Shown in pieces: positions 1 to 8,071 of a DNA stretch of 64,000 bases; the first letter of the stretch is position 1, and each line of letters begins with the position of its first letter. A model generated the notes under the pieces. The model worked only from the letters and a program-made list of their open reading frames with translations, was not told where the DNA came from and ran no database searches. Source of the DNA: JACVRN01 sp035276685 (GTDB lineage: Bacteria; Acidobacteriota; Blastocatellia; Pyrinomonadales; Pyrinomonadaceae); assembly GCA_035276685.1 (NCBI GenBank), contig DATELK010000088.1, positions 14,798-78,797 of the forward strand, in the 5' to 3' direction. The translations under genes and the position numbers were made by a program.

Positions 1-2
1 TA

Positions 3-230
3 GAGCATCCGGCGACTCTCGAAGTTCGCCTCTTCGGCTACTCAAAGATGAAGGTGGCGAAGACCATTACCGGGCATCTTGAGCTGCTGGCGAGCATGTT
101 GATGGTGCGCGCCGGTCGTGACTCGAAAAAAGGGGCGGAGCGCTCAGCCCTGGGCCCGCTGACGGCTCAAAACCTGAATGACTCCTCCGCCGGGCGCATC
201 ACCAATTCCACGTCTCATGAAAGGACTTAA
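3..230 (+). CDS. Glycosyltransferase family 2, C-terminal fragment (partial)
   Basis: The frame is open from the first bases of the window to a TAA ending at 230, so this is the 3' end of a gene that starts outside. The readable tail contains F-G-Y-S-K-M-K-V followed by a T-I-x-G-H-L-E-L-L segment. That resembles the C-terminal end of dolichyl-phosphate-mannose-synthase-like GT2 enzymes, where a G-x-S-K-M-K motif precedes a hydrophobic helix. The last ~35 residues are polar and look unstructured. It ends 8 nt before the aminotransferase gene, so it is probably the upstream member of the glycan operon. The family call rests on a short motif only. Confidence 0.55.
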   Translation, partial: EHPATLEVRLFGYSKMKVAKTITGHLELLASMLMVRAGRDSKKGAERSALGPLTAQNLNDSSAGRITNSTSHERT

Positions 231-238
231 AAGGTCAG

Positions 239-1459
239 ATGATTTCTGAAGAAGTTTTGCTGGACATCCCCTCGGATCAGGATGCTTCGGGGCGCACCTT
301 TGACGAAGCGGAGCTCGCGCTCGTCGCGGAGGTACTTCAAAGCGGCACGCTGACGAGCACCAAAGGCAGATTTGTGCGCGCCTTCGAAGAGCGCTTCGCC
401 GAGCTGCTGGGTGTCCGTCGCGCTTACGCCTGCGCCTCCGGGTCGGCTGCGGTTCACACGGCTATCGCCGCGATTGACCCCGAACCGGGCGACGAGATTG
501 TCACCACGGGTATCACGGACATGGGCGCGCTCGCGCCGATTCTCTATCAGGGCGCAATCCCGGTCTTCGCGGACGTTGACCCGCGCACCTATAACGTCAC
601 GGCCTCGACCATAGAGCCCAGATTGAGCGAGCGCACGCGCGCCATCATCGTCACGCATCTGTTCGGCAACCCCTGCGACATGGAGCCTATTATGGAGCTT
701 GCGCGCTCTCGGAATATCCCTGTCATAGAAGATTGCGCGCAAAGCTTTCTGGCTGAGAGCGGCGGGCAGGTGACGGGAGGCATAGGCGACATAGGCTGCT
801 TCAGCCTGCAACAGGGCAAGCACATCACCACGGGCGAAGGCGGAATCGTTACCACCAACAATGAGCAGTTGGCGCGCCGCATGTTCCTCTTCATCAACAA
901 GGCTTGGGGCTACGGCGACGAGAATCCAGACCACTACTTTCTGGCGCTCAACTATCGCATGAGCGAGTTGCAGGGCGCAGTCGCCGCCGCTCAATTAGAG
1001 AAGCTTGAGAACGTAGTGGCCGCGCGCATCGCAGCGGCCGGGAAACTGACAAAGCGCCTGCGCCCGGTGCGCGGAATAGAGACGCCGCAGGTTTCAAAGG
1101 ACAACGTGCACGTCTATTGGAAATACTGCCTGCGCGTTGACGAGGCAGCGGTTCTAGGAGGCTCGCCTGCTCTGGCCCGTCTACTGAAAGAACGCGGCAT
1201 AGCCTCTGCCCCGCGCTACATACAGAAGCCTGCCTTCATGTGTGAGGTCTTCCAGAAGCAGCGCACCTTCGGCTCAAGCCGCTATCCCTTCACGCTGGCC
1301 CGGCAGGAAGCGCTCGACTACAACCCGCAGCTTTTCCCCGGCACTTTCGAGGCCCTTCGTGACGTGCTCGTTCTGCCTTGGAACGAAAACTACACCGACG
1401 AGCACGTGGATTACATCGCCGACTCTATCAGCGGCGCGGTTGAGAGTTTGCGAAATTAG
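239..1459 (+). CDS. DegT/DnrJ/EryC1/StrS family sugar aminotransferase
   Basis: A 406-residue PLP-dependent enzyme that would transaminate a nucleotide-linked keto sugar in the cytoplasm. Typical features are the substrate/cofactor loop A-C-A-S-G-S-A-A (residues 65-71), the acidic pair in V-I-E-D-C-A-Q (about 162-168) and the Schiff-base lysine K194 in Q-Q-G-K-H-I-T-T-G-E-G-G. Length is normal for the family. The ATG follows an AAAAGGT ribosome-binding site. The next gene starts 14 nt downstream. With the following dehydrogenase and acetyltransferase it forms the trio known from UDP-2,3-diacetamido sugar pathways (WbpE-, WbpB- and WbpD-like roles). The exact sugar cannot be read from sequence. 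Confidence 0.9.
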   Translation: MISEEVLLDIPSDQDASGRTFDEAELALVAEVLQSGTLTSTKGRFVRAFEERFAELLGVRRAYACASGSAAVHTAIAAIDPEPGDEIVTTGITDMGALAPILYQGAIPVFADVDPRTYNVTASTIEPRLSERTRAIIVTHLFGNPCDMEPIMELARSRNIPVIEDCAQSFLAESGGQVTGGIGDIGCFSLQQGKHITTGEGGIVTTNNEQLARRMFLFINKAWGYGDENPDHYFLALNYRMSELQGAVAAAQLEKLENVVAARIAAAGKLTKRLRPVRGIETPQVSKDNVHVYWKYCLRVDEAAVLGGSPALARLLKERGIASAPRYIQKPAFMCEVFQKQRTFGSSRYPFTLARQEALDYNPQLFPGTFEALRDVLVLPWNENYTDEHVDYIADSISGAVESLRN

Positions 1460-1473
1460 AGGGTAACGGAGCG

Positions 1474-2523
1474 ATGAGCAACCAACTCAAATTCGGCATC
1501 GTCGGCGCGGGAAGAATCGCGCAAGCCTACGCGGAGGCGTTCGAAGGACTAGAGGCGGCGCGGGTCGTGGCCGTATCGGACGTAAACCATGAAGCGGCGC
1601 AGGCACTGGCGGAGAGATTACATTGCCGCGCCTACTCTTCGCACACGGCTATGGCTCAAGAGCTATCTTTGGACGCGGTAGTCGTCTGCACGCCGCCTGT
1701 GACTCACAGGGACATCTGCCTTGAGCTTTTCGAGCGCGGCATTCACGTGCTCTGTGAAAAGCCGCTGAGCCTTAATTCGGCCAACGCGAGCCTGATGATT
1801 GAGACCGCTCGCCGCTACGGCGTGACACTCATGATGGCGTCCAAGTTTCGCTACGCCGAAGATGTTATTCGCGCACGCAGCCTGGTCGCCTCCGGCACGA
1901 TAGGAGAGGTCGTGCTTCTGGACAACGCCTTCACCTCGCGCGTGGACATGGGCTCGCGCTGGAACTCTGTCCCGGAGATTTCGGGCGGCGGGGTGCTCAT
2001 AGACAACGGCACGCATTCCGTAGACCTGATGCGCTACTTCCTCGGCGCGCTCTCGGAAGTTCACGTCGTAGAGGGCAGGCGCAGCCAGGGCCTTGACGTG
2101 GAGGAGACCGTGCGCCTGTGCGTGCGAAACGACGAGGGCGTACTAGGCAACATAGACCTCTCGTGGAGCATTGATAAGCAGCTCTCAGGCTTTCTGAACA
2201 TCTACGGCACGGAGGGCATTATCTCCGTCGGCTGGAAAGAGTCCAGGTACCGTCTGACTTCCGGCCGCGACTGGATTGTCTTCGGCGGCGGCTACGACAA
2301 GGTGCAGTCGTTCCGCAGCCAGATTAATAATTTCGCCGAGGTCATACTCGGCACCGGAGAGCCTCTGACTACGCCCGAAGACGCTATGGCGTCGGTTCAG
2401 GTGATAGAGGCGGCTTATGCGGGACTCTGCAACTGTCGATGGACGAAGGTCGAGCCTTCTCCCGCCGCCGTGATTGCGGGCCGCACGGTTGAGTTCGTGA
2501 CGGAGGCCGACACCATCGCATGA
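1474..2523 (+). CDS. Gfo/Idh/MocA family NAD(P)-dependent sugar dehydrogenase
   Basis: A 349-residue oxidoreductase with an N-terminal Rossmann fold (G-x-G-x-x-A at residues 11-16, F-G-I-V-G-A-G-R-I-A) and the family-typical E-K-P motif at 95-97. The C-terminal half is the mixed alpha/beta substrate and dimerisation domain. It would oxidise or reduce a sugar-nucleotide carbon, plausibly producing the keto group used by the adjacent aminotransferase. Its stop overlaps the start of the acetyltransferase (ATGA), so the two are translationally coupled. The substrate is inferred from neighbours only. Confidence 0.9.
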   Translation: MSNQLKFGIVGAGRIAQAYAEAFEGLEAARVVAVSDVNHEAAQALAERLHCRAYSSHTAMAQELSLDAVVVCTPPVTHRDICLELFERGIHVLCEKPLSLNSANASLMIETARRYGVTLMMASKFRYAEDVIRARSLVASGTIGEVVLLDNAFTSRVDMGSRWNSVPEISGGGVLIDNGTHSVDLMRYFLGALSEVHVVEGRRSQGLDVEETVRLCVRNDEGVLGNIDLSWSIDKQLSGFLNIYGTEGIISVGWKESRYRLTSGRDWIVFGGGYDKVQSFRSQINNFAEVILGTGEPLTTPEDAMASVQVIEAAYAGLCNCRWTKVEPSPAAVIAGRTVEFVTEADTIA

Positions 2524-3146
2524 CGACACGCATCCATCCGACCGCGATTGTCGAAGACGGAGTGAGAATCGGCGACGGCACTTCCGTCTGGGACAACGTG
2601 CACATACGGCACGGAGCATCCATCGGCGAAGAGTGCATCGTCGGCGAGAAGACCTATATTGCTTACGACGTGCGAATCGGAAACCGCGTTAAGATTAACG
2701 CCTTCGTCTACATCTGCAACGCCGTGACGATTGAAGACGGCGTGATGATAAGCGCGGGCAGCATCTTTACCAACGACCGCTTTCCGCGCGCGACTACGCC
2801 GGACTTGCGCGAGCTTCGCCCGTCCGAGCCGGACGAGCACACGCGGCCCACGCTCGTTCGCGAGGGAGCGACCCTTGGCGCTTCATGCACCATCGGCAAC
2901 GATCTGGTCATAGGCCGCTGGGCCATGATAGGCATGGGCTCTTTAGTGACGAAGTCCGTGCCAGACTTTCATCTGGCCGTCGGGCACCCTGCGCGTTCCG
3001 TGGGCTGCGTCTGCCGCTGCGGGCAACTCGTCATGCGCTTTGACGGCGAGACCTCGCAAACGTCGAAAGAGATAAAGTGTCCGGCCTGCGACTTGAGGTA
3101 CAAGGTTGACGAAGGAACTGTTACAGAACTCAACCCTCCGGCCTGA
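2520..3146 (+). CDS. Left-handed beta-helix acyltransferase with C-terminal zinc-ribbon-like tail
   Basis: A 208-residue hexapeptide-repeat protein. Residues 6-150 show repeated [IV]-G-x4 turns (I-V-E-D-G-V-R-I-G-D-G-T, V-I-G-R-W-A-M-I-G-M-G-S), ending with the V-G-H-P-A-R motif common in sugar O/N-acetyltransferases such as WbpD/WlbB-like enzymes. It probably uses acetyl-CoA to acetylate an amino sugar made by the two preceding enzymes. Unusual for the family is the tail after residue 160, with C163, C165, C167 and C187-x-x-C190 arranged like a small zinc ribbon. The start overlaps the previous stop by 4 nt. Confidence 0.85.
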   Translation: MTTRIHPTAIVEDGVRIGDGTSVWDNVHIRHGASIGEECIVGEKTYIAYDVRIGNRVKINAFVYICNAVTIEDGVMISAGSIFTNDRFPRATTPDLRELRPSEPDEHTRPTLVREGATLGASCTIGNDLVIGRWAMIGMGSLVTKSVPDFHLAVGHPARSVGCVCRCGQLVMRFDGETSQTSKEIKCPACDLRYKVDEGTVTELNPPA

Positions 3147-4620
3147 GCCCGCGAGAAGCTTAAGGGCGAAGGACGACGCGGCGCGCTCTTTCGGCTCCCG
3201 TCGATGGGCCGTCGTAGGCGGCGGGATGCTCGGCATGACGCTCGCGCTGCGCCTTGCCGAAGCCGGAAAGAGCGTCACGCTTTTCGAGAGCGCGAGCGAG
3301 CTTGGCGGACTGGCGAGCGCGTGGAGTCTGGGAGACATCGTGTGGGATCGTCATTACCACGTTACTCTCCTGTCAGACACCTACACGCGCGGGCTCGCAG
3401 ACGAGCTTGGGCTCGGGGCGGAGTTCGATTGGGTCAATACGCGCACGGGCTTCTATACAGACGGCCAGCTCCTTTCAATGTCGAACACGGTTGAGTTTCT
3501 GCGCTTCCCGCCGCTCAATCTCTTGGAGAAGCTGCGGCTCGGGGCGACTATTTTTTACGCATCCAGAATCAAACGCTGGCAGCGTCTTGAGCGTGTGCCC
3601 GTGAGCCGTTGGCTAAGCAGGTGGTCTGGCAAGAGGACTTTTGAAAAGATATGGCTGCCGCTCCTGCGCTCCAAGCTCGGCGAAAGCTACAGGGACGTTT
3701 CGGCTGCCTTTATCTGGGCGACGATTGCGCGCATGTACGCGGCACGCCGCACAGGGCTAAAGCGGGAGATGTTCGGCTACGTCAGAGGCGGCTACGCGCG
3801 CATTCTTGAGAGGTTCGCAGAGACACTTCGCGCTAAGGGCGTAGAGATTCGCTGCGGGCAGGCTGTGAAGAGCGTCGAAGCGATTGATGCGTGCGCGAAA
3901 GTCTCGCAAGAGGATTCAGGCCTGCGTCTTGAGTTCGCGGACGGCAATTGCTACAAGTTCGACGAAGTGGTTTTGACGCTGCCCGCGCCTGTCGCGGCCC
4001 GCGTCTCGAACTGTCTCTCCGGTGACGAGCGGGAGCGGCTCGCGGGCGTTCGTTATCAGGGAATCATCTGCGCCTCGCTGCTCATAAAAAAACCGCTCTC
4101 GAACTTTTACGTGACGAACATCACGGACGGGGATGTGCCCTTCACCGCCGTCATAGAGATGTCCGCGCTCGTTGACCGCGAAGCTTTCGGCGGCAATGCG
4201 CTGGTCTACCTGCCGAAGTACGTAGCTTCGGACGACGCGGCCTTTTCGCTCTCCGACGAAGAATTAAGAGCGCAGTTCTTACAGGCTCTCGCGCGCATGT
4301 ATCCGGCCTTCGATGCGGAACGAGACGTGCTCTGCTTTCAGGTCTCTCGCGTGCGAAACGTTTTTCCCCTGCCTGTTCTCAACTACTCCGGGCGTATGCC
4401 GCCGATGCAGACTTCGGTCGCGGGCCTGCACATAATCAACTCCGCTCACATCACTAACGGCACGCTGAACGTTAACGAAACTCTTAAGCTGGCGGAGCGA
4501 GCCGCCGCTTCCCTGCTATGCAACGAGTCGGTTGACGCGGAGCCCGTCGCATCGAGCGCCACAGCGGCTATTAACGAAAGACGCGCGGGCGGGTGGGAGA
4601 GAACAAGTGCGCGAACATAA
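3106..4620 (+). CDS. FAD/NAD(P)-binding oxidoreductase, protoporphyrinogen-oxidase-like (COG1232 type)
   Basis: About 500 residues with an N-terminal dinucleotide-binding motif (V-V-G-G-G-M-L-G, then L-F-E-S-A-S-E-L-G-G-L-A) and a C-terminal FAD-closing segment (G-L-H-I-I-N-S-A-H-I-T-N-G-T-L-N). This subfamily is common in polysaccharide clusters, where its substrates are mostly unknown. No ATG lies before the FAD motif. The most upstream start with a Shine-Dalgarno-like sequence (TTGAGGT) is TTG at 3106, which overlaps the acetyltransferase gene by 41 nt, so the true start is uncertain. A second, distinct member of the same superfamily lies at 6719. Confidence 0.8.
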   Translation: MTKELLQNSTLRPEPARSLRAKDDAARSFGSRRWAVVGGGMLGMTLALRLAEAGKSVTLFESASELGGLASAWSLGDIVWDRHYHVTLLSDTYTRGLADELGLGAEFDWVNTRTGFYTDGQLLSMSNTVEFLRFPPLNLLEKLRLGATIFYASRIKRWQRLERVPVSRWLSRWSGKRTFEKIWLPLLRSKLGESYRDVSAAFIWATIARMYAARRTGLKREMFGYVRGGYARILERFAETLRAKGVEIRCGQAVKSVEAIDACAKVSQEDSGLRLEFADGNCYKFDEVVLTLPAPVAARVSNCLSGDERERLAGVRYQGIICASLLIKKPLSNFYVTNITDGDVPFTAVIEMSALVDREAFGGNALVYLPKYVASDDAAFSLSDEELRAQFLQALARMYPAFDAERDVLCFQVSRVRNVFPLPVLNYSGRMPPMQTSVAGLHIINSAHITNGTLNVNETLKLAERAAASLLCNESVDAEPVASSATAAINERRAGGWERTSART

Positions 4621-5677
4621 GCCTATAGCGAGCCTTTCACTAGACCTTGATAACCAGTGGTCTTACATGAAGACGCACGGCGACGCCGGGTGGCAGTCGT
4701 TTCCCTCTTATCTCGACGTGGTCGTGCCGCGCGTCCTCAACTTCCTGAAGGAGCGCAACGACCTGGCCATCACCTTCTTCATAGTAGGTCAGGACGCGGC
4801 GCTCGATAAAAACCGGGAAGCACTGGCGCAACTCTCTGTAGCGGCGGGCGGCAGGCACGAGATTGGAAACCACTCCTTCAACCACGAGCCCTGGCTGCAC
4901 CTGTACACGCGGGCGGAGATTAGGGACGAAATCATTAAAGCGGAAGAGGCCATAGAGCGCGTCACCTCGCGCCGCACGCGGGGCTTTCGCGGCCCCGGCT
5001 ACAGTCTCTCGCCGGACGTGCTGAGCGTTCTGGCCGAGCGCGACTACAAATACGACGCCTCCACCTTTCCTACATTCCTGGGCCCTCTGGCCAGAGCTTA
5101 CTACTTCATGACGGCGAGGCTTGAGCGCGAGCAGAGGCAGGAGCGAAAAGCTCTCTTCGGGAAATTGAGCGACGGCCTGCGCCCGCTCAAAACTTATCGC
5201 TGGCAGGTTAACGAGCGCTCGCTCACGGAGATTCCGGTCACGACCATGCCCGTCTTTAAGATGCCCGTGCACGTTAGCTACCTGCTTTACCTGAGCGGGC
5301 GGCGCGCAGCGACCGAACGAATTGCGCGCCACTATTTCAACTTCGCGATGCGCCTTTGTGAATTGACCGGGACTGCGCCTTCGCTGCTGCTGCACCCGCT
5401 CGATTTTCTGGGCTTCGAGGACATGAAGGGAAGCGGCGAGCTTTCTTTCTTTCCCGGCATGAATATCCCGCGCGACCGTAAGCTGGAAACGGTCGGCCAC
5501 ATACTCGAATCTTACACGCGGCGTTTCAACGTCCGTACTCTGGCGCAGCACGCGCAGCAAGCGGCACAAGACTCAAAGCTTCCTGCCAGAGCGCACACGA
5601 GCCTCGGCGACGCAAGCCAAACCGCGCCCAAGGTAGAACATAGAGCGGGAGAAGCAAGCAATGCTAGTCACCGATAA
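4607..5677 (+). CDS. Polysaccharide deacetylase (NodB/CE4 fold)
   Basis: A metal-dependent deacetylase predicted to remove N- or O-acetyl groups from a glycan or glycan precursor. Diagnostic segments are S-L-D-L-D-N-Q-W near the N-terminus (catalytic/metal Asp), I-G-N-H-S-F-N-H-E (the H-x3-H metal motif) and G-F-R-G-P-G-Y (motif 3). The chosen start is GTG 4607 behind GGGAGAGAAC, giving 356 residues and a 14-nt overlap with the upstream gene. A TTG further upstream (4532) is possible but lies deep inside the previous gene. No signal peptide is seen, so the enzyme may be cytoplasmic. The last ~35 residues are low-complexity. Confidence 0.85.
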   Translation: MREHKPIASLSLDLDNQWSYMKTHGDAGWQSFPSYLDVVVPRVLNFLKERNDLAITFFIVGQDAALDKNREALAQLSVAAGGRHEIGNHSFNHEPWLHLYTRAEIRDEIIKAEEAIERVTSRRTRGFRGPGYSLSPDVLSVLAERDYKYDASTFPTFLGPLARAYYFMTARLEREQRQERKALFGKLSDGLRPLKTYRWQVNERSLTEIPVTTMPVFKMPVHVSYLLYLSGRRAATERIARHYFNFAMRLCELTGTAPSLLLHPLDFLGFEDMKGSGELSFFPGMNIPRDRKLETVGHILESYTRRFNVRTLAQHAQQAAQDSKLPARAHTSLGDASQTAPKVEHRAGEASNASHR

Positions 5678-6701
5678 GATTATAGAGCAGCAGTTTGTGC
5701 GCGATGTTGCTGCTCAACCTCTTGCGGTAGCCGCGACAGGCGACGATACAGCACCCGCCTGCGATTCTCTGTCGCTTGAGTCCGTAGGCTGTTGCGTGTG
5801 CGACTCTGACGAAGCGCTGCCGGTCGGAGTCGGCGAAGACTTCGAGTACCGCACGAGCCGCGACACGTTTGTCGCCATGCAGTGCGAAGGATGCGGCCTC
5901 GTTTATCTAAACCCTCGCCCGTCGGTCGATGAGTTTTCGCGCATCTACCCCTCGAACTACCACGCCTTCGATTTTTCGCCCGAGCGTTATGGCTTTGTTT
6001 ACAAAGTGCGCCGCAGGCTAGAAGCGCGTCGCGCACTACAGTGGTGTCGCGGGCTTAAGGAGGGCGGGCGCATCATAGACATAGGCTGCGGCGACGGCTT
6101 TCATCTGGGTCTGCTGCGTGACTTCGGCCACAGTAGTTGGCGTGCCGAGGGAGTTGACTCGGACGCTCGTGCGGTTGAGGCCGCGAGTCGCGCGGGCCTG
6201 ACGGCTCACGTGGGAAGCGTTGAGCGTCTTGACCTGCCCGCTGCGTCCTATGACCTGGCGCTGATGATTCAGACCATAGAGCATGTCGCAGACCCGCCCG
6301 CAGTTCTGCGTGCCGTGCTCTCTCTCTTAAGGCCCGGCGGAAAGCTCGTCATCGTCACGGACAACACGGACTCGCCGGACTTCAGGCTCTTCAAGGGACG
6401 CCACTGGGGCGGCTACCATTTCCCGCGCCACTGGAATCTTTTCAACCGTCGCTCGTTACGCGCGCTCGCCGGTAAAGTCGGGTTTGAGGTCGAGAGCCTT
6501 TCAACCGTTGTGAGCCCTGTGAACTGGGTCTATTCGGTTCGCAACTTGCTCGCGGACATGCGCGCGCCGGCATGGCTCGTCAATCAATTCAGCCTGGAAG
6601 CGACAGCCTCGCTCGCGGCGGCCACCCTTTTCGACTCTCTTCACAAGCTGGCGGGACGCGGCGCACTATTACGCGCAGTCCTCAGGCGTCCGGCGGCTTA
6701 A
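5661..6701 (+). CDS. Class I SAM-dependent methyltransferase with N-terminal Cys cluster
   Basis: A 346-residue methyltransferase. The N-terminal ~100 residues carry two CxxC pairs (C-C-V-C and C-E-G-C-G-L-V-Y-L-N-P-R-P), the zinc-binding module often preceding Methyltransf_23/13 domains in glycan clusters. The SAM motif is R-I-I-D-I-G-C-G-D-G-F, and D-L-A-L-M-I-Q-T-I-E-H-V is the post-I motif. The ATG at 5661 follows GGGAGAAG and overlaps the deacetylase by 17 nt. The probable role is methylation of a sugar or carrier-bound glycan; the acceptor is unknown. Confidence 0.88.
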   Translation: MLVTDKIIEQQFVRDVAAQPLAVAATGDDTAPACDSLSLESVGCCVCDSDEALPVGVGEDFEYRTSRDTFVAMQCEGCGLVYLNPRPSVDEFSRIYPSNYHAFDFSPERYGFVYKVRRRLEARRALQWCRGLKEGGRIIDIGCGDGFHLGLLRDFGHSSWRAEGVDSDARAVEAASRAGLTAHVGSVERLDLPAASYDLALMIQTIEHVADPPAVLRAVLSLLRPGGKLVIVTDNTDSPDFRLFKGRHWGGYHFPRHWNLFNRRSLRALAGKVGFEVESLSTVVSPVNWVYSVRNLLADMRAPAWLVNQFSLEATASLAAATLFDSLHKLAGRGALLRAVLRRPAA

Positions 6702-6718
6702 AGAGAGGAAAGAAGACT

Positions 6719-8071
6719 ATGCGAGATGTGATGAAGAAACCTGTGGCGGTTATTGGCGGCGGCTTGGCAGGCCTGACCGCAGCGCGCTACCTGCGCCAGC
6801 AGGGCGTGCCCGTACAGTTGTACGAAGCGGGAAAAAAGATTTCGGGGCTCGCGCAGAGTTTTCATGACTCGGACGGATTCACTTACGACTTCGGCGCGCA
6901 CTTCATCACCAATCGCTTAGCGGCCGCCATAGGCGTAGGCCACGCGTGCCGTGACGTGCGTTACTACGGCGAGACCGTGAGGCTCGGCGGGCGCAACTTC
7001 AGTTATCCTTTCGGGCTGATGAAAGTCCCGCGTCTTACGTCTAGCGGCATCAGGACGCGCGCCGCCAATTTGATTAAAGGAGAGAGGCCAGAGTCTGCCG
7101 CCGACTGGTTTCGCGCTAGGTATGGTCGCGCGCTCGCGGACGAAGTGGCGATTCCTTTGACAGAAGCGTGGTCGGGTGCCTCGGCCTCCGAACTTGCTCC
7201 TTCCGTAGGCGACAGCATACCGGGAAGCATCGCGCGCACGCTGATGCTCAAGCTCGCCAGCCGCGTGACGGGCCGGGCGGTCGCGTGCGGCTACAGCCGC
7301 GAGATGCCTGAGAGCGCGCACGTCTGGCACGTCTATCCCAACGACGGCGTGAGCCTGTTGTGCCGCAAGCTGGCGGAGAGCATAGAAGACGCAATCCTGC
7401 TGGAATCTCCGGTGGAGAAGATTATAGTCGAGTCGGGCAGGGCTGTGGCGGTGCGCGTCCACGGTCAAGAGCATGAAGTGTCTGCCGTAGTCAGCACGGC
7501 CCCGTGCAATATCCTGGCGAAGCTCACGAGCGGCACGGACGCCCTTGAAGCGTTGGCGCGTTTTCGCTATCGCCCGATGGTCTTTGTCAACATGCGCTTT
7601 CGCGGGCGCGGCCTGCTGCCTGACGTGGTGGCGTGGACGCCGGAAAAACAGTTTCCCTTCTTCAGGCTCACGGAAGCAACGCTCTCCATGCCGTGGCTCG
7701 CGCCGGAAGGCAAGACCCTGATAACCGTTGACATAGGCTGCGCTGTGGGAGACTCGGTATGGAACATGAGCGACGAAGAGCTGGGCGAGCTTTGCCTCGG
7801 CCACCTTTCGGAAATCGTCAAGGATGCTCGCACACGCTATATGGGCTGTCGCGTGCTTCGCACTCCCATCGCCTATCCGGTTTTTCTCAAAGAGTATGAG
7901 TCCGACAGGGTGCGCTTTGAACATTCTACGGGCGTTGAGAATCTGTACAGCGTCGGCCGCAACGGAGAGTTCGCGCACATCTTCATGGAGGACGTTTACT
8001 GGCGCACGCTTAGAAAGATGCGCGGGCTCGTCGGTGAGCTAGGCCTGCGGGCTTCATCCACAGGGACATGA
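6719..8071 (+). CDS. FAD-dependent amine/protoporphyrinogen-oxidase-like protein
   Basis: A 450-residue flavoprotein. The start is ATG 6719 behind AGAGGAAAGAAG; the frame is open further upstream, but that part lies inside the methyltransferase gene. The N-terminus has V-A-V-I-G-G-G-L-A-G-L-T-A-A and Y-E-A-G-K-K-I-S-G-L-A-Q-S, the FAD-binding G-x-G-x-x-G and E-x-x-x-x-x-G-G-like segments. The C-terminal G-V-E-N-L-Y-S-V-G-R-N-G-E-F resembles the FAD-closing region of UDP-galactopyranose-mutase/PPOX-like proteins. It probably acts on a lipid-linked or nucleotide sugar. Its stop overlaps the next ATG (ATGA). Confidence 0.82.
   Translation: MRDVMKKPVAVIGGGLAGLTAARYLRQQGVPVQLYEAGKKISGLAQSFHDSDGFTYDFGAHFITNRLAAAIGVGHACRDVRYYGETVRLGGRNFSYPFGLMKVPRLTSSGIRTRAANLIKGERPESAADWFRARYGRALADEVAIPLTEAWSGASASELAPSVGDSIPGSIARTLMLKLASRVTGRAVACGYSREMPESAHVWHVYPNDGVSLLCRKLAESIEDAILLESPVEKIIVESGRAVAVRVHGQEHEVSAVVSTAPCNILAKLTSGTDALEALARFRYRPMVFVNMRFRGRGLLPDVVAWTPEKQFPFFRLTEATLSMPWLAPEGKTLITVDIGCAVGDSVWNMSDEELGELCLGHLSEIVKDARTRYMGCRVLRTPIAYPVFLKEYESDRVRFEHSTGVENLYSVGRNGEFAHIFMEDVYWRTLRKMRGLVGELGLRASSTGT

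Noticed and set aside
227..994. Long open frame antisense to the aminotransferase gene
   Set aside because: High-GC antisense shadow; no recognisable motif, while the plus-strand product is a clear PLP enzyme.
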